64,000 nucleotides of DNA from Streptomyces sp. YIM 130001 (GTDB taxonomy: Bacteria > Actinomycetota > Actinomycetes > Streptomycetales > Streptomycetaceae): NCBI RefSeq assembly GCF_003574445.1, contig NZ_KZ984561.1, positions 185,820 to 249,819 on the forward strand. The letters run 5' to 3'. The notes under the pieces are model-generated. The model was not told where the DNA came from. It did no database searches and saw only the letters and a program-made list of their open reading frames with translations. Numbering within the stretch: the first letter of the stretch is position 1; every line of letters begins with the position of its first letter. Below, piece by piece: positions 26,108 through 35,044 of this stretch. Made by a program: the position numbers and the translations under genes.

Positions 26108-27019
26108 TCAGATCGCGGGGGTCACGGCGTCGGCGGACGGCATCAGGTCGAGCCGGCTGCGCGACTCGAACCGGAAGTACGTCTGGAGCTTGTAGTACTC
26201 CTCGCCCGAGGCGGTCATGGCCGCGTAGACCATCTTGGGATCGCCGAGGCCGTAGCGCACGCTGCGGGCGAACATCTCGATCTTCGGACCGAGCCGGCCG
26301 GGCAGTGCCAGCGGGTCGTGAGTCTTCACGCTGAAGGAGATGCGTTCGACCTTCGGCGAGTCCCAGCTCAACGTGGCATAGAAACCGAAGGAGTTGGCGC
26401 AAAAGCGCGTCATCTGCTCGCTCGGTTCCGGCAGGCCTACGGCGCGGTGCACCTCGCGGACGGCGTCCGGCCGGCGCAGTTCGGCGGGGAAGTCGGCGAA
26501 GTACAGGTTGACCGTGCGGCTGCGGTAGTCGACGGCGATCAGGTCGACCTTGTCGTCGAGGCCCCGCTCGGCGAAGAAGTCGAAGTTCTCCGTCAAGCTC
26601 ACCGGCATGGACGGCAGATCACACAGCGCGGACAGCTTCTGGTACGCGTCACCCGGGAAGTAGGCCCAGATCTTGCGGAAGCCGCCGACGACGCCGAAGT
26701 CGACCCCGTAGCTGTCCACCGGGCAGACGGCTTCCACGTCCGCCAGCACACGCTCCGCGGGGTGCCCGCTCTCGACGTACAGTCCGGTCGTACGGGCACG
26801 GGCATAGGGGTCGATGGTGCGCGGCACGGTGAACCGGCAGTCGAACTCGCCCTCGTGCCGCTTGTTCGTCGCGACCCGGAAGGCGACCAGTGCGTCGTCC
26901 AGGGCGTCCTCGTAGGCGCCGAGCACGGGCAGCACCCGGCTTTGCGACACGGGCACGCCGAGGATGGCTGCCGAGTCCTTGACCCCTGCGTACAGCTCTG
27001 TCAGTCGGGTTCTGGACAT
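26108..27019 (-). CDS. ABBA-type aromatic prenyltransferase, copy 3
   Basis: 303 aa, most similar by eye to copy 1: LTELYAGVKDSAAILG, DCRFTVPRTIDPYA, GVDFGVVGGFRKIWAYF, AVDYRSRTVNLYF, GFYATLSWDSPKVERISF, EEYYKLQTYFRFE. Start at the ATG preceded by GGAGGAGCA. It lies 45 bp after the polyprenyl diphosphate synthase and 13 bp before the P450, making a three-gene unit that makes a prenyl donor, transfers it and then possibly oxidises it. Prenyl length and acceptor cannot be told. Confidence 0.9.
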   Translation of the reverse strand: MSRTRLTELYAGVKDSAAILGVPVSQSRVLPVLGAYEDALDDALVAFRVATNKRHEGEFDCRFTVPRTIDPYARARTTGLYVESGHPAERVLADVEAVCPVDSYGVDFGVVGGFRKIWAYFPGDAYQKLSALCDLPSMPVSLTENFDFFAERGLDDKVDLIAVDYRSRTVNLYFADFPAELRRPDAVREVHRAVGLPEPSEQMTRFCANSFGFYATLSWDSPKVERISFSVKTHDPLALPGRLGPKIEMFARSVRYGLGDPKMVYAAMTASGEEYYKLQTYFRFESRSRLDLMPSADAVTPAI

Positions 27020-27064
27020 TGCTCCTCCAAGCGCCTCGTCGGGTGGCATGCCGTGCGTCGCGGG

Positions 27065-28138
27065 TCAGCTGTCGCGGAACGCGGCGCGTACGGCCATGTC
27101 ACGCAGCACGTCGCGCCACACCGGGTCCATGGGGGCGTCATCGAGAGCGTCGCAGCCACGCTCGACGAGACTGGCGATGTACCTCTCGACGTTCTCCTGC
27201 ACACCGGTGTCGAGGAGTCGGCGGCGCACCTCGTCGGGGGTGTGGCCCGGTTCCGTGATGAGGCTGCGGATGCGCTCGTCGCGCTGCATCGCCCAGCCGA
27301 GCAGCAGCGTCATCTTGTGCTGGGTGAAGTCCAGGCCGGTGGGCTTGCCGGTCCGGGCGGAGTCGCCGAACACGTCCAGCAGGTCGTCGCGCAGCTGGAA
27401 CGCCTCCCCCACGGCCTCCCCGTACTCGGCGAACGCGGGCGCCAGGTCGGCCCGTCCGGCGCCCATGGCTCCCATGACCAGCGGCCGGTGGATGGTGTAG
27501 CGGCCGGACTTGATCACCGCGATGAGCCGGGAGAGGCGGGGATCGACCGAGAACTCGGCGGCCGCCGCCACGTCCAGGTACTGGCCGATGATCACTTCGG
27601 AGCGGAGTTTCTGCCACTCCTTGCGGGCGGCGGCCGGCCCGAGGGAGACGAGGTCGTCCGCGTACACCAGAGCGAGGTCGCCCACCAGAATGGCCACGCC
27701 CTCGCCGAAGCGGCGCGCTTCGCCCTGCCAATCGCGCTCGGCGTGCCGGCCGGCGAAGACGGTGTGCACGGTCGGCTTGCCGCGCCGCTGGCCGGAGTCG
27801 TCGAGGACGTCGTCGTGGATGAGGGCGGAGACGTGCATCATCTCGAGTCCGCTCGCCGCTTCGACGATGCCGAGGCCCTCGGGGTCACCGCCGGCGGCGA
27901 GCCAGCCGGTGAGGCAGAACGCCGGCCTGACGCGTTTGCCGCCGGACATGACGAGGGAGGCCAGGGCGTCCAGAGCGTCGGTCGCCCGGGGGTCGATGCC
28001 GTCGGCGTCCGCGCGCTGCTCGGCGAGGAAGGAGCTCAGCCGCTGCTCCACCCGTTGCATCAGGTCGTCGGTGCGACGCAGCGCGTCAGCAGCCGGATCC
28101 TGGTCGGTGCGGTGCCTGGAGGTCACATGGGTGAGCAC
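27065..28138 (-). CDS. Trans-polyprenyl (geranyl/farnesyl/geranylgeranyl) diphosphate synthase
   Basis: 357 aa from a GTG with AAGGAG 8 nt upstream. Condenses IPP with allylic diphosphates. First Asp-rich motif DDVLDD (in LIHDDVLDDS), second RDDLLD, plus GGKRVRP and the HTVFAGRHAE segment seen in actinomycete homologues. The two residues four and five positions before the first motif are Ala and Ser, small residues that leave the product pocket open, so a product longer than C10 is possible; this is not decisive. First gene of the unit with prenyltransferase 3 and P450. Uses the IPP/DMAPP supplied by the mevalonate operon. Confidence 0.9.
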   Translation of the reverse strand: MLTHVTSRHRTDQDPAADALRRTDDLMQRVEQRLSSFLAEQRADADGIDPRATDALDALASLVMSGGKRVRPAFCLTGWLAAGGDPEGLGIVEAASGLEMMHVSALIHDDVLDDSGQRRGKPTVHTVFAGRHAERDWQGEARRFGEGVAILVGDLALVYADDLVSLGPAAARKEWQKLRSEVIIGQYLDVAAAAEFSVDPRLSRLIAVIKSGRYTIHRPLVMGAMGAGRADLAPAFAEYGEAVGEAFQLRDDLLDVFGDSARTGKPTGLDFTQHKMTLLLGWAMQRDERIRSLITEPGHTPDEVRRRLLDTGVQENVERYIASLVERGCDALDDAPMDPVWRDVLRDMAVRAAFRDS

Positions 28139-28289
28139 TGCATAGCTCCTTGGGCGAAGGTCCTTCGGGCGGTGGCCGGCGTTCTGGCCCGGGCATGGGG
28201 GCGGGGAGCAGCGAAGGGGGGAAGGACGCTGCTCCCCGCGGACAAGGGCGAGGCCGGTGCGTCCGGGAGCCGGCCCCGCCGGTCTTTGA

Positions 28290-28317
28290 GGGCCGGCGCC
28301 GTTTTTGGCGCCGGCCC
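28290..28317 (-). terminator. Hairpin terminator after the ANL ligase
   Basis: Perfect 11-bp arms GGGCCGGCGCC / GGCGCCGGCCC with a GTTTTT loop, immediately after the ligase stop codon on the minus strand. Confidence 0.7.
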
Positions 28318-28325
28318 GTGTCGGG

Positions 28326-29906
28326 TCAGGCCTGCAGCTGCTTCTCCAGGCGCTGGGCGAGTGCCACCCGCTGCACCTTGAGCGTCGCGGTGCGCGGCAG
28401 TTCGGCCTGTGGGAACTGCACCGGGTCGGCGAGCTGCGGGAAGCCGGCGGCAGCCGCACGCCACCGTTCGCGATCCAACGGCCGGTCGTCGACCGTGCAG
28501 ATCACCGGTACGGGCTCGGAGTTGGGGCCCTGCACCACGACCAGCTCGCTGAGCTCGTCGAGTTTGCCCAGCATCACGTCCTCGATCTCCAGCGAGCTGC
28601 GCACCCCGTCGATCATGTCGATCTCGCGGTCGAGCATGTGCAGACAGCCGAACTTGGTGCGGTAGCCGACGTCGCCGGTGTGCCACCAGTCGCCCTGGCG
28701 GTTGGCGTCGTACCGGTCCTGCTCGGCGAAGTAGCTCTTGGCCAGACCGTCCCAGGCCACCTCGATGTAGCCGGGGTTCGCCTCGGACGGGGTCTCGCCG
28801 TTGCGGCTGACGACGCGGACCTTGGCGGCTCCCTTGGGCATCGCCCAGCCCACGCAGCGGCCGTTGGCCTTGTGGGCGGAGTGGCGGAAGTAGGCGCGTC
28901 CGACGGCCGGTCCCACCTCGCTCTGCCCGTAGATCTGGAAGAAGAGGGCGCCGCGCCGGCCGGAGGCCTTGAGCAGCTTGCTCATGGTGCCCGGGTGGAT
29001 CGCGTCGAAGGTGCTGCTGAACACCTTCACGGAGCCGAACGGCGCGCGCGGGTCGTCGGCCAGACCCTCCCACTCCATCAGGGAGTTGGGCAGCGCCTCG
29101 ATGAACGCCGGGCGGTGTGTGATGAGTTGCTCGGCCACGACGGCGGGGTCCGCCTCGCGCATGAGCAGGACCGGGTACTCCTTCAGCAGCGCGAGGGACA
29201 TGGCCGCGACCATCCGCGAGTGCACGAACGGCACGTGGATGGCGACGGTCTCCTTCTTGCGCATCAAGGAGAGCAGGCGCCACTGCGGCAGCAGCCGGAT
29301 GCCCTGCGTACGGGGAGTGTGGACCACAAGCTTGGGGATGCCGGTGGTTCCGGAGGTATGGGTGATCACCGCCGCTTCGTCGATCGGCCGGACCACGGGC
29401 CTGACGCGCGGGGAGCCGGCGAGATCGGCGAGGGCGACGGCCCCGGGCCGCTCACCGGACGCGCTGAGCACCCGGCGGGTCAGGTCGGCGAGCGGCACCG
29501 CGGCCAGTACGTCCAGTTTGGCCCCGTCGGTGAGCAGCGTGGGCTGGTCCACCCGTTGCAGCAGGACGCGCACGGTCTCCGCGTCGAGGGCCGGGGACAG
29601 GTTCACGACCACGCCGCCGATCCGGGAGACCGCGGCGGCCAGCATCCAGTGGTCGGCGTTGGCCGTCTTGTAGATGACGACATGTTCGTCGGGACGGACG
29701 CCGGCCGCCCACAGGCGGGCCGCGAGGTCGTCGACGTGGCCCGCGTACTGCGACACCGTCAGGTGCCGTCCCACCTCGGGCAGGACGCCGAGATCGTGGT
29801 CGAGGGTGATCGGCGTCGACGGGTTCACGGCTGCCGCCATCTCCGGCAGGAGACCGATGTGCAGACCGCGCTTTTGTATCGATCGGTAGGCTGTGGAGCC
29901 CTTCAT
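28326..29906 (-). CDS. ANL-superfamily ligase (acyl-CoA-synthetase-like), candidate diazotase
   Basis: 526 aa. Adenylation motifs: THTSGTTGIPK (A3 P-loop, residues 182-192), YGQSE (A5), GDWWHTGDVGY (A7), DREIDMIDG (A8) and a C-terminal PRTATLKVQR with the A10 lysine. The family usually activates a carboxylate as acyl-AMP. In diazo pathways (CreM of cremeomycin, AvaA6) ANL members use ATP to activate nitrite and diazotise an aromatic amine. Here the neighbours include a CreD/CreE-like pair and an aminotransferase, so diazotisation of an amino-naphthoquinone is attractive. A plain acyl-CoA ligase cannot be excluded. AAGGAG precedes the ATG. No carrier protein gene is near. Confidence 0.85.
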   Translation of the reverse strand: MKGSTAYRSIQKRGLHIGLLPEMAAAVNPSTPITLDHDLGVLPEVGRHLTVSQYAGHVDDLAARLWAAGVRPDEHVVIYKTANADHWMLAAAVSRIGGVVVNLSPALDAETVRVLLQRVDQPTLLTDGAKLDVLAAVPLADLTRRVLSASGERPGAVALADLAGSPRVRPVVRPIDEAAVITHTSGTTGIPKLVVHTPRTQGIRLLPQWRLLSLMRKKETVAIHVPFVHSRMVAAMSLALLKEYPVLLMREADPAVVAEQLITHRPAFIEALPNSLMEWEGLADDPRAPFGSVKVFSSTFDAIHPGTMSKLLKASGRRGALFFQIYGQSEVGPAVGRAYFRHSAHKANGRCVGWAMPKGAAKVRVVSRNGETPSEANPGYIEVAWDGLAKSYFAEQDRYDANRQGDWWHTGDVGYRTKFGCLHMLDREIDMIDGVRSSLEIEDVMLGKLDELSELVVVQGPNSEPVPVICTVDDRPLDRERWRAAAAGFPQLADPVQFPQAELPRTATLKVQRVALAQRLEKQLQA

Positions 29907-30120
29907 GGGCACTTCTCCTTCTGGCACAGGGCGGCCGGTCGCGGCACGATGCGGGCTTCGCTGCGCGGCAGGCCGGTGTCGTCGTTACGGCCGGACGCTG
30001 CGCCGGCCGGGGACCGGGCCGCGGCCGGTGGGTGCGATGCGGGTGTCGTGCAGGTGCGCGCGCTCCCGGGCCCCCGTCCGAGGACGGGGGCGTACGGCTC
30101 GCCCTTGAGCCCACACGGGA

Positions 30121-30167
30121 CGCGGCGGGTCCAGGTCGCTTCGCCCGACGACCCGGGACCCGCCGCG
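30121..30167 (-). terminator. Terminator of the PKS-cupin-aminotransferase operon
   Basis: 12-bp perfect arms CGCGGCGGGTCC / GGACCCGCCGCG, ~25 bp after the aminotransferase stop codon on the minus strand. Confidence 0.65.
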
Positions 30168-30192
30168 CGCCGGCCACGCCGGGCCGTGTCGC

Positions 30193-31350
30193 TCAGGCTG
30201 CGCGCGCCCCGGGCGCCACGTGGTTGTGCACGGACTTGCGTACGGCCTGGACGACCTCCTCGACCTGGCTCTCGGTCAACTCGGCGTGCATGGGGATGCC
30301 GAGATTGCGCCGGAACAGGTCGGCGGAGACCGGACACACCTGCCGGGACTCGAACGCGGGCTGGACGTGACTCGCCCAGGTGCCGTGCAGGCAGCCGATG
30401 CCCTGCTCCCGCAGGTCGGTGGCGACGGCCGCCCGGTCGACGCGCGGGTCCAGGGTCACGATGTAGGACTGCCAGGCGTGCGTGCGGTCGTCGGGCACGT
30501 GCGGCACGGTCAGCAGTTCCTCGTCGGCGAACAGTTCGGCGTAGGCGTTCGCGACGCGGTTGCGCCTCTCCAGCAGCTCCCCGATCCGGCCGATCTGCAC
30601 CTGGAGGATCGCGGAGGCGATGTCGGACAGTTTGAAGTTGTAGCCGATCTCGGTGAACTGCGGCACGGGCAGCCCGATGACCTGCCCCTGGTCGTAGATG
30701 CTGCCGATACCGAAGGACGCGAGCCGGCGTGCGTGCGCGCCGATCGCGGGATCGGCCGCGATGAGCGCGCCGCCCTCTCCACTGGTCGCGCCCTTGCGGC
30801 CGTGGAAGGACAGGCAGGCCACCTCGGCCAGCGAACCCGCCTCGCGCCCCTGGTAGGTGGCGCCCACCGCACAGGCGGCGTCCTCCACCAGGAACAGCCC
30901 GTGCCGGTCGGCTATCGCCTGCAGTTCGGTGTAGTCGGCGGGCATTCCGACGGTGTCGACGGCGATGATGCCGACGGTTTTCGGGCCCACCAGGTCGGCG
31001 ACCGCCTGCGGGTCCACGGTCGCGGTGTCGGCGCGGACGTCCGCGAACACCGGGGTCGCGCCCACGTAGCGCACCGCGTGAGCCGGTGCGGGGAAGGTGT
31101 AGTCGGCGACGATCACCTCGTCACCCGGTTTGACGCCGAAGGCGATCATCGCCACGTGCAGGGCCGCGCCGCAGTTGCTCAGTGCGACGGCGTCGCCCGC
31201 GCCGTAGCGCTCCCTCAGGAGGGTCTCCAGGGCCTTGCCCTGCGGCCCTTGGCCGGCGGGCCATCCGGAGGCGAACACTTCGGCGACGGCGGCGAGTTCC
31301 TTTTCTCCGAGGCTGGCGTGCACCAGCGGGATCCTGTCTACCTTGCTCAT
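30193..31350 (-). CDS. PLP aminotransferase, DegT/DnrJ/EryC1 family, probable amino-naphthoquinone former
   Basis: 385 aa fold-type I PLP enzyme. Schiff-base lysine in SFHGRKGATSGEGG; the phosphate/ring contacts lie in SNCGAALHVA and VEDAACAVGA. Most family members aminate keto-sugars, but no sugar genes occur here. In the naphterpin and furaquinocin pathways a DegT-type enzyme encoded next to the THN synthase and a cupin makes 8-amino-flaviolin. The identical arrangement here (5 bp after the cupin, same operon as the type III PKS) supports that role by context. The product amine would be the substrate for diazotisation. Confidence 0.88.
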   Translation of the reverse strand: MSKVDRIPLVHASLGEKELAAVAEVFASGWPAGQGPQGKALETLLRERYGAGDAVALSNCGAALHVAMIAFGVKPGDEVIVADYTFPAPAHAVRYVGATPVFADVRADTATVDPQAVADLVGPKTVGIIAVDTVGMPADYTELQAIADRHGLFLVEDAACAVGATYQGREAGSLAEVACLSFHGRKGATSGEGGALIAADPAIGAHARRLASFGIGSIYDQGQVIGLPVPQFTEIGYNFKLSDIASAILQVQIGRIGELLERRNRVANAYAELFADEELLTVPHVPDDRTHAWQSYIVTLDPRVDRAAVATDLREQGIGCLHGTWASHVQPAFESRQVCPVSADLFRRNLGIPMHAELTESQVEEVVQAVRKSVHNHVAPGARAA

Positions 31351-31355
31351 GTTCG

Positions 31356-31913
31356 TCACACTCCGCGCGCGGTGGCCTGCTGGGGTACGGAGACGGCGGG
31401 CGGGTCGTAGCGCAACGGCGTGATCTGGCCGACGTCGTAGCGCTGCCGCATCTCGTCGATGGCGTCGGGGTCGATGCCGTCGCCGGAGGACCAGAGCTTG
31501 GCGATCTCCTCGAAGTAGAGCTCGTGCACGGGCGAGGGGAGGCACTGGAAGAGCATGCGGGCCGGGTGCTTCGACGCGTTGCGGAACGCGTGCGGGGTCT
31601 TCGGCGGCACGAACATGCTGGCGCCCGCGGTCGCGCGGACCATCTTGTCCCCGGTGGGGGACTCCCACTCGTGCCAGTTCTCCTTCGTGCGCTGCGTCGG
31701 CTCGAAAGCCAGCAGCTCCAACTCGCCGTCGAGGACGTAGAAGAACTCCTGTGCGTCCCCGTGTACATGGGCACCGACGTCGAAGCCCGGCGGTACGACC
31801 ACCTCGAAGATCGAGACGGAGGAGCCGTCCGCCTCGGTGGCCTTGAAGGTCACCTCCTGGGCCTTCGTGATCAGCTTGCGCCCCTGCCCCGGGGGGAGAA
31901 TGAGGCCAGTCAT
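31356..31913 (-). CDS. Cupin-fold quinone-forming monooxygenase (MomA-like), inferred
   Basis: 185 aa single-domain cupin. Metal-ligand pattern GAHVHGDAQEFFYVLDGELEL (His, His, Glu) and a later His in VPPKTPHAFRNASK. MomA-like cupins oxidise 1,3,6,8-tetrahydroxynaphthalene to flaviolin, and homologues sit beside the THN synthase in several naphthoquinone clusters. AAGGAATGG precedes the ATG. Gap of 58 bp after the PKS and 5 bp before the aminotransferase show one operon. The metal and reaction are inferred from family and context. Confidence 0.85.
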   Translation of the reverse strand: MTGLILPPGQGRKLITKAQEVTFKATEADGSSVSIFEVVVPPGFDVGAHVHGDAQEFFYVLDGELELLAFEPTQRTKENWHEWESPTGDKMVRATAGASMFVPPKTPHAFRNASKHPARMLFQCLPSPVHELYFEEIAKLWSSGDGIDPDAIDEMRQRYDVGQITPLRYDPPAVSVPQQATARGV

Positions 31914-31971
31914 ACGGTTCCATTCCTTCGTCTGTTCGGCCTGTCGTCCATGGGTGGCGGCGGCACGGTGC

Positions 31972-33039
31972 TCAGTCGAGCTCGTCCGGCGCGTCGACAC
32001 TCCAGGTGCCCAGGGCCATCTCGGCGGTGATGCCGGGGCCGAAGCCCGCGATGAGGCCCTTGGCGTCGGGGCTTGGGGCGTCTTCCTCGAACAGGCGGCG
32101 GGCGGCGTCGAAGACGACGGCGCTGGCGATGTTCCCGTACTCGGTCAGGGTCGACCAGCTGTGCCGGAAGACCTTGCGGTCGACCTCGAGGAACTTGGCG
32201 AGGTCGTCGAGAATGCGCGGTCCGCCCGCGTGCACGATGTAGAAGTCGAGGTTGCCGGCGTCCCAGCTGTGGTCCTTGGCGAACTCCCGCAGTACGGGGG
32301 CCAGTGGCTCCATGGTGCCCGGCACGCGGCGGTCCAGCTGGAAGTGGAATCCGGTGTCCCTGACCGCGTAGGAGATCCAGTCCTCGGTGTTCGGGATGAG
32401 GTAGGAGGCGTTGCGCTCCAGCTCGATACCGACGCCTCCGTCGCCGCGCACGACGGCGGCAGCGACCGCGTCGCCGAACAGTCCGTCGGACAGCAGCGAT
32501 CCGATGTCGTCCGCGTCGGGCTGGTAGCACAGCGAGCACAGCTCGCACGAGACGATGAGGACGTTGCTGCCGGGGTGGGCCGCGCAGAAGTCGTGGGCCC
32601 GATTGACCGCGGCGCCGCCCGCGGCGCATCCCAGCTGGGCGATGGGTATCTGGCGGGTGTCCGACCGGAATCCCATCTTGTTGATCAGCCAGGCGGTCAG
32701 CGACGGCATCAGGAAGCCGGTGCACGATACGTAGATGATCGCGTCGACGTCCGTGGCCGCCACGTCTGCGTTACGCAACGCCTCCTCGATGACCGGCGGC
32801 GTCCAGCGCTTGGACTCGACCTCGTAGATGCGGTTGCGTTCGGTCAGCCCGGGGTGGCCGAGTGTCTTCTCGATGGGCTGGACGATGTGCCGCTTCTGCA
32901 CACCGGTGTTGCGGATGAGGCGTAGGGCGAGCGGGAGTTGGGGTTTTCCGGCATGAGCCTGCTCGGCGAACGCCAGCGTCTCGTCCAGCGTGATGATGTT
33001 GTCCGGCGCCAGCACGGCGGGCTTGCACAGCCTGGGCAT
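31972..33039 (-). CDS. Type III polyketide synthase, 1,3,6,8-tetrahydroxynaphthalene synthase (RppA-type)
   Basis: 355 aa thiolase-fold homodimer that condenses five malonyl-CoA to THN without a carrier protein. The catalytic triad falls at Cys138 (QLGCAAGG), His270 (YIVHAGG) and Asn303 (EYGNIAS), the same numbering as bacterial THN synthases. The CELCSLCYQ segment and the C-terminal GFGPGITAEM loop are also typical. Length is normal. The ATG at 33039 was chosen by alignment with the family start (MPRLCKPAVL); its ribosome-binding site is weak. First gene of the operon with the cupin and aminotransferase. Core enzyme of the cluster: its product would be the aromatic scaffold. Confidence 0.93.
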   Translation of the reverse strand: MPRLCKPAVLAPDNIITLDETLAFAEQAHAGKPQLPLALRLIRNTGVQKRHIVQPIEKTLGHPGLTERNRIYEVESKRWTPPVIEEALRNADVAATDVDAIIYVSCTGFLMPSLTAWLINKMGFRSDTRQIPIAQLGCAAGGAAVNRAHDFCAAHPGSNVLIVSCELCSLCYQPDADDIGSLLSDGLFGDAVAAAVVRGDGGVGIELERNASYLIPNTEDWISYAVRDTGFHFQLDRRVPGTMEPLAPVLREFAKDHSWDAGNLDFYIVHAGGPRILDDLAKFLEVDRKVFRHSWSTLTEYGNIASAVVFDAARRLFEEDAPSPDAKGLIAGFGPGITAEMALGTWSVDAPDELD

Positions 33040-33283
33040 ATCTGGCCTGCTTTCTCGAGAGTCTGCCTTGAGGACGTGTCGGGTCTGCGCGTGCCGGTCC
33101 GGCACCGGCGGCGTCTCGGGTCGCGCCAGGTCGCGTCCGACCTGGGTGAGGTACGGCACCGGATCCGTAGCCGGGACCGTGTCGACATGGCCTGTCGGGG
33201 GTCTCCACGGCCCGCTGAGCGCGAGGGAGTTCAGGACGGCGTGCGGCCGGTGGCCTGAAGCCCGCGCGGGCGTCCCGCAACAG

Positions 33284-33326
33284 CTGAGCGGACCGGGAAC
33301 ACCGATGGTGTTCCCGGCCCGCTCAG
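33284..33326. terminator. Strong hairpin in the divergent region, possible attenuator of the PKS operon
   Basis: 20-bp arms with one mismatch (starting CTGAGCGGACCGGGAACACC) and a 3-nt loop. It looks like a terminator but stands between divergent genes, where none is needed; it may attenuate the long PKS leader or be the relic of a lost gene. Confidence 0.6.
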
Positions 33327-33487
33327 GTGTGCGGAATGGGCGTGAAGAGGATTTCCGGACCGGCGGCTTCGTCGCTGCCGCCCGGTGGTGGATCTCGCGC
33401 TCGAATCGCGGCCCGAGATGTTTTCGGGCAGGAGAGGCGTGCCGGAATAGTGACACGGTCGAGAGTTCCACGCCAAGGGAAGCAAAT

Positions 33488-33503
33488 TGTGACCTGGATC
33501 ACT
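33488..33503. promoter_or_regulatory. CRP-like palindrome
   Basis: TGTGA-CCTGGA-TCACT matches the CRP/FNR-type consensus TGTGA-N6-TCACA at nine of ten defined positions. Streptomyces Crp regulates several antibiotic clusters, so this may be a real site for the PKS operon or the exporter. Confidence 0.4.
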
Positions 33504-33712
33504 TGAGCGGAACCAATACCGTGCGCCCGGCGGAACTTGAGCTTCCCTCTATCCGCACATCACCCAAGGGCCGACCCTCGGACACTCTTCAGCAGGTCGG
33601 GGCGGGGGCACCGCTCATCGCTTGTACACGCCACCGATTCCCTGCCCGTTCTGTAGGACACAGCTGTCAGCATCGGCGGCGGACACGTATCGAAACTGGA
33701 CGCGGAGGGCTC

Positions 33713-35044
33713 ATGTCTCAGCACGCCGAGAATGCCACCGTCGAGGGCGTGCCGGCGCCGCGTAAGACGCAATCCGCGACAGCGCCACCGGGCACCGGCA
33801 CCGCGGCCGCCCGGCGTCGCACGAGTCTCCTCGTCACCTTCCTGCTCGGAGCCCTGGCCGCGGTACCGCCGTTGTCGATGGACATGTACCTTCCAGCGCT
33901 CCCCGAGGTGGCACACACCCTCGGGTCCGACTCGGCCACGGTCCAACTCACCCTGACCGCCTGCCTCGTCGGCATGGCCGTCGGCCAGGTCGTGGTCGGC
34001 CCGATGAGCGACAAGTGGGGGCGTCGGCGTCCGCTGCTGACCGGCCTGGTCACCTACGTCCTCGCCGCGGCCATCTGTGCGTGTGCACCCAGCGCGGAGC
34101 TCCTGATCGGGTTCCGGCTCGTCCAGGGACTCGCCGGGGCGGCGGGCATCGTCATCGCCCGCGCCATGGTGCGCGACCTCTACGACGGTCTCGCGATGGC
34201 CCGCTTCTTCTCCACTCTGCTGCTCATCTCCAGCCTCGCCCCGATCATCGCCCCGGTCATCGGCGCGCAGGTCCTGCATGTCACCGACTGGCGCGGCATC
34301 TTCGTGGTGCTCACCGTGGTCGGCATCGCCCTCACCCTGCTGGTCTGGCGACGCCTGCCCGAGTCCCTGCCGCCGGAGAAGCGGCAGAGCGGGGGCGTGC
34401 GCTCGGCGCTGTGGGTCATGCGCGGCCTGTTCGCCGACCGTGTCTTCACCGGCTACATGCTCACCAACGGCTTCGCCTACGGTGCGCTGTTCTCGTACAT
34501 CGCCGCCTCGCCGTTCGTCATCCAGGAGGTCTACGGCGCCTCGCCGCAGACGTTCTCGCTGCTCTTCGGCCTCAACTCACTGGGTCTGATGGCCGTCGGA
34601 CAGATCAACGGCAGGCTCCTGGTCGGCCGCGTGAAGCTGGACAAGGCGCTCGGCTGGGGCCTGGCCATCCTGCTGGCCGGCGCCGGCTACCTGCTGCTCG
34701 TGACGACCGGGGTCCTCGGCCGCATGGGGACGCTGCCGCTCGCGATCGGCCTGTTCGTCATGATCTCCTCGCTCGGGCTGATCCTGCCGAACACCAACGC
34801 CCTGGCCCTGATGCGCACGCCGCACGCGGCCGGCTCGGCCGCCGCGCTCGTGGGCACCTCCTGCTTCATCATGGGTGCCATCGCCTCGTCCCTCGTCGGC
34901 GTCGTCGCCGACTCGGCCGTCCCGATGGCCATCGTCCAGCTGACCAGTGCGGTGACGGCGGCCGCGTCCTTCGTACTCGTGTGCCGACCCTGGCGCGGCG
35001 ACGAGGCGACTGCGACGGAGACCGGGACCGGGACGGACGACTGA
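33713..35044 (+). CDS. MFS multidrug exporter, Bcr/CflA family
   Basis: 443 aa, 12 TM. Typical Bcr/CflA features: PLSMDMYLPALPEVA at the end of TM1, SDKWGRRRPLL (motif A), LVQGLAGAAGIVIARAMVRD (TM4 and the ARAxxRD loop), and LPNTNALALM in TM10. The first ~35 residues are a disordered cytoplasmic arm. ATG with GGAGGG upstream; a much longer open frame starts inside the PKS and is an artefact. Divergent from the PKS operon across a shared regulatory region, so a role in exporting the product is plausible. Confidence 0.88.
   Translation: MSQHAENATVEGVPAPRKTQSATAPPGTGTAAARRRTSLLVTFLLGALAAVPPLSMDMYLPALPEVAHTLGSDSATVQLTLTACLVGMAVGQVVVGPMSDKWGRRRPLLTGLVTYVLAAAICACAPSAELLIGFRLVQGLAGAAGIVIARAMVRDLYDGLAMARFFSTLLLISSLAPIIAPVIGAQVLHVTDWRGIFVVLTVVGIALTLLVWRRLPESLPPEKRQSGGVRSALWVMRGLFADRVFTGYMLTNGFAYGALFSYIAASPFVIQEVYGASPQTFSLLFGLNSLGLMAVGQINGRLLVGRVKLDKALGWGLAILLAGAGYLLLVTTGVLGRMGTLPLAIGLFVMISSLGLILPNTNALALMRTPHAAGSAAALVGTSCFIMGAIASSLVGVVADSAVPMAIVQLTSAVTAAASFVLVCRPWRGDEATATETGTGTDD

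Larger units (their letters stand above)
33040..33712. other. 673-bp divergent region between the type III PKS and an exporter
   Basis: No convincing gene on either strand. It contains a strong hairpin (33284-33326) and a CRP-like palindrome (33488-33503) in an AT-richer segment. The PKS leader would be about 400 nt long if its promoter lies near the palindrome. Confidence 0.5.

Noticed and set aside
30193..31350. Reading the DegT-family enzyme as a deoxysugar aminotransferase
   Set aside because: No nucleotide-sugar dehydratase, epimerase or glycosyltransferase occurs in the window, and the gene is operonic with the THN synthase and cupin.
33090..33485. Open frames on both strands between the type III PKS and the Bcr/CflA exporter
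   Set aside because: No ribosome-binding sites, unnatural composition and no recognisable motif; treated as non-coding leader and promoter sequence.
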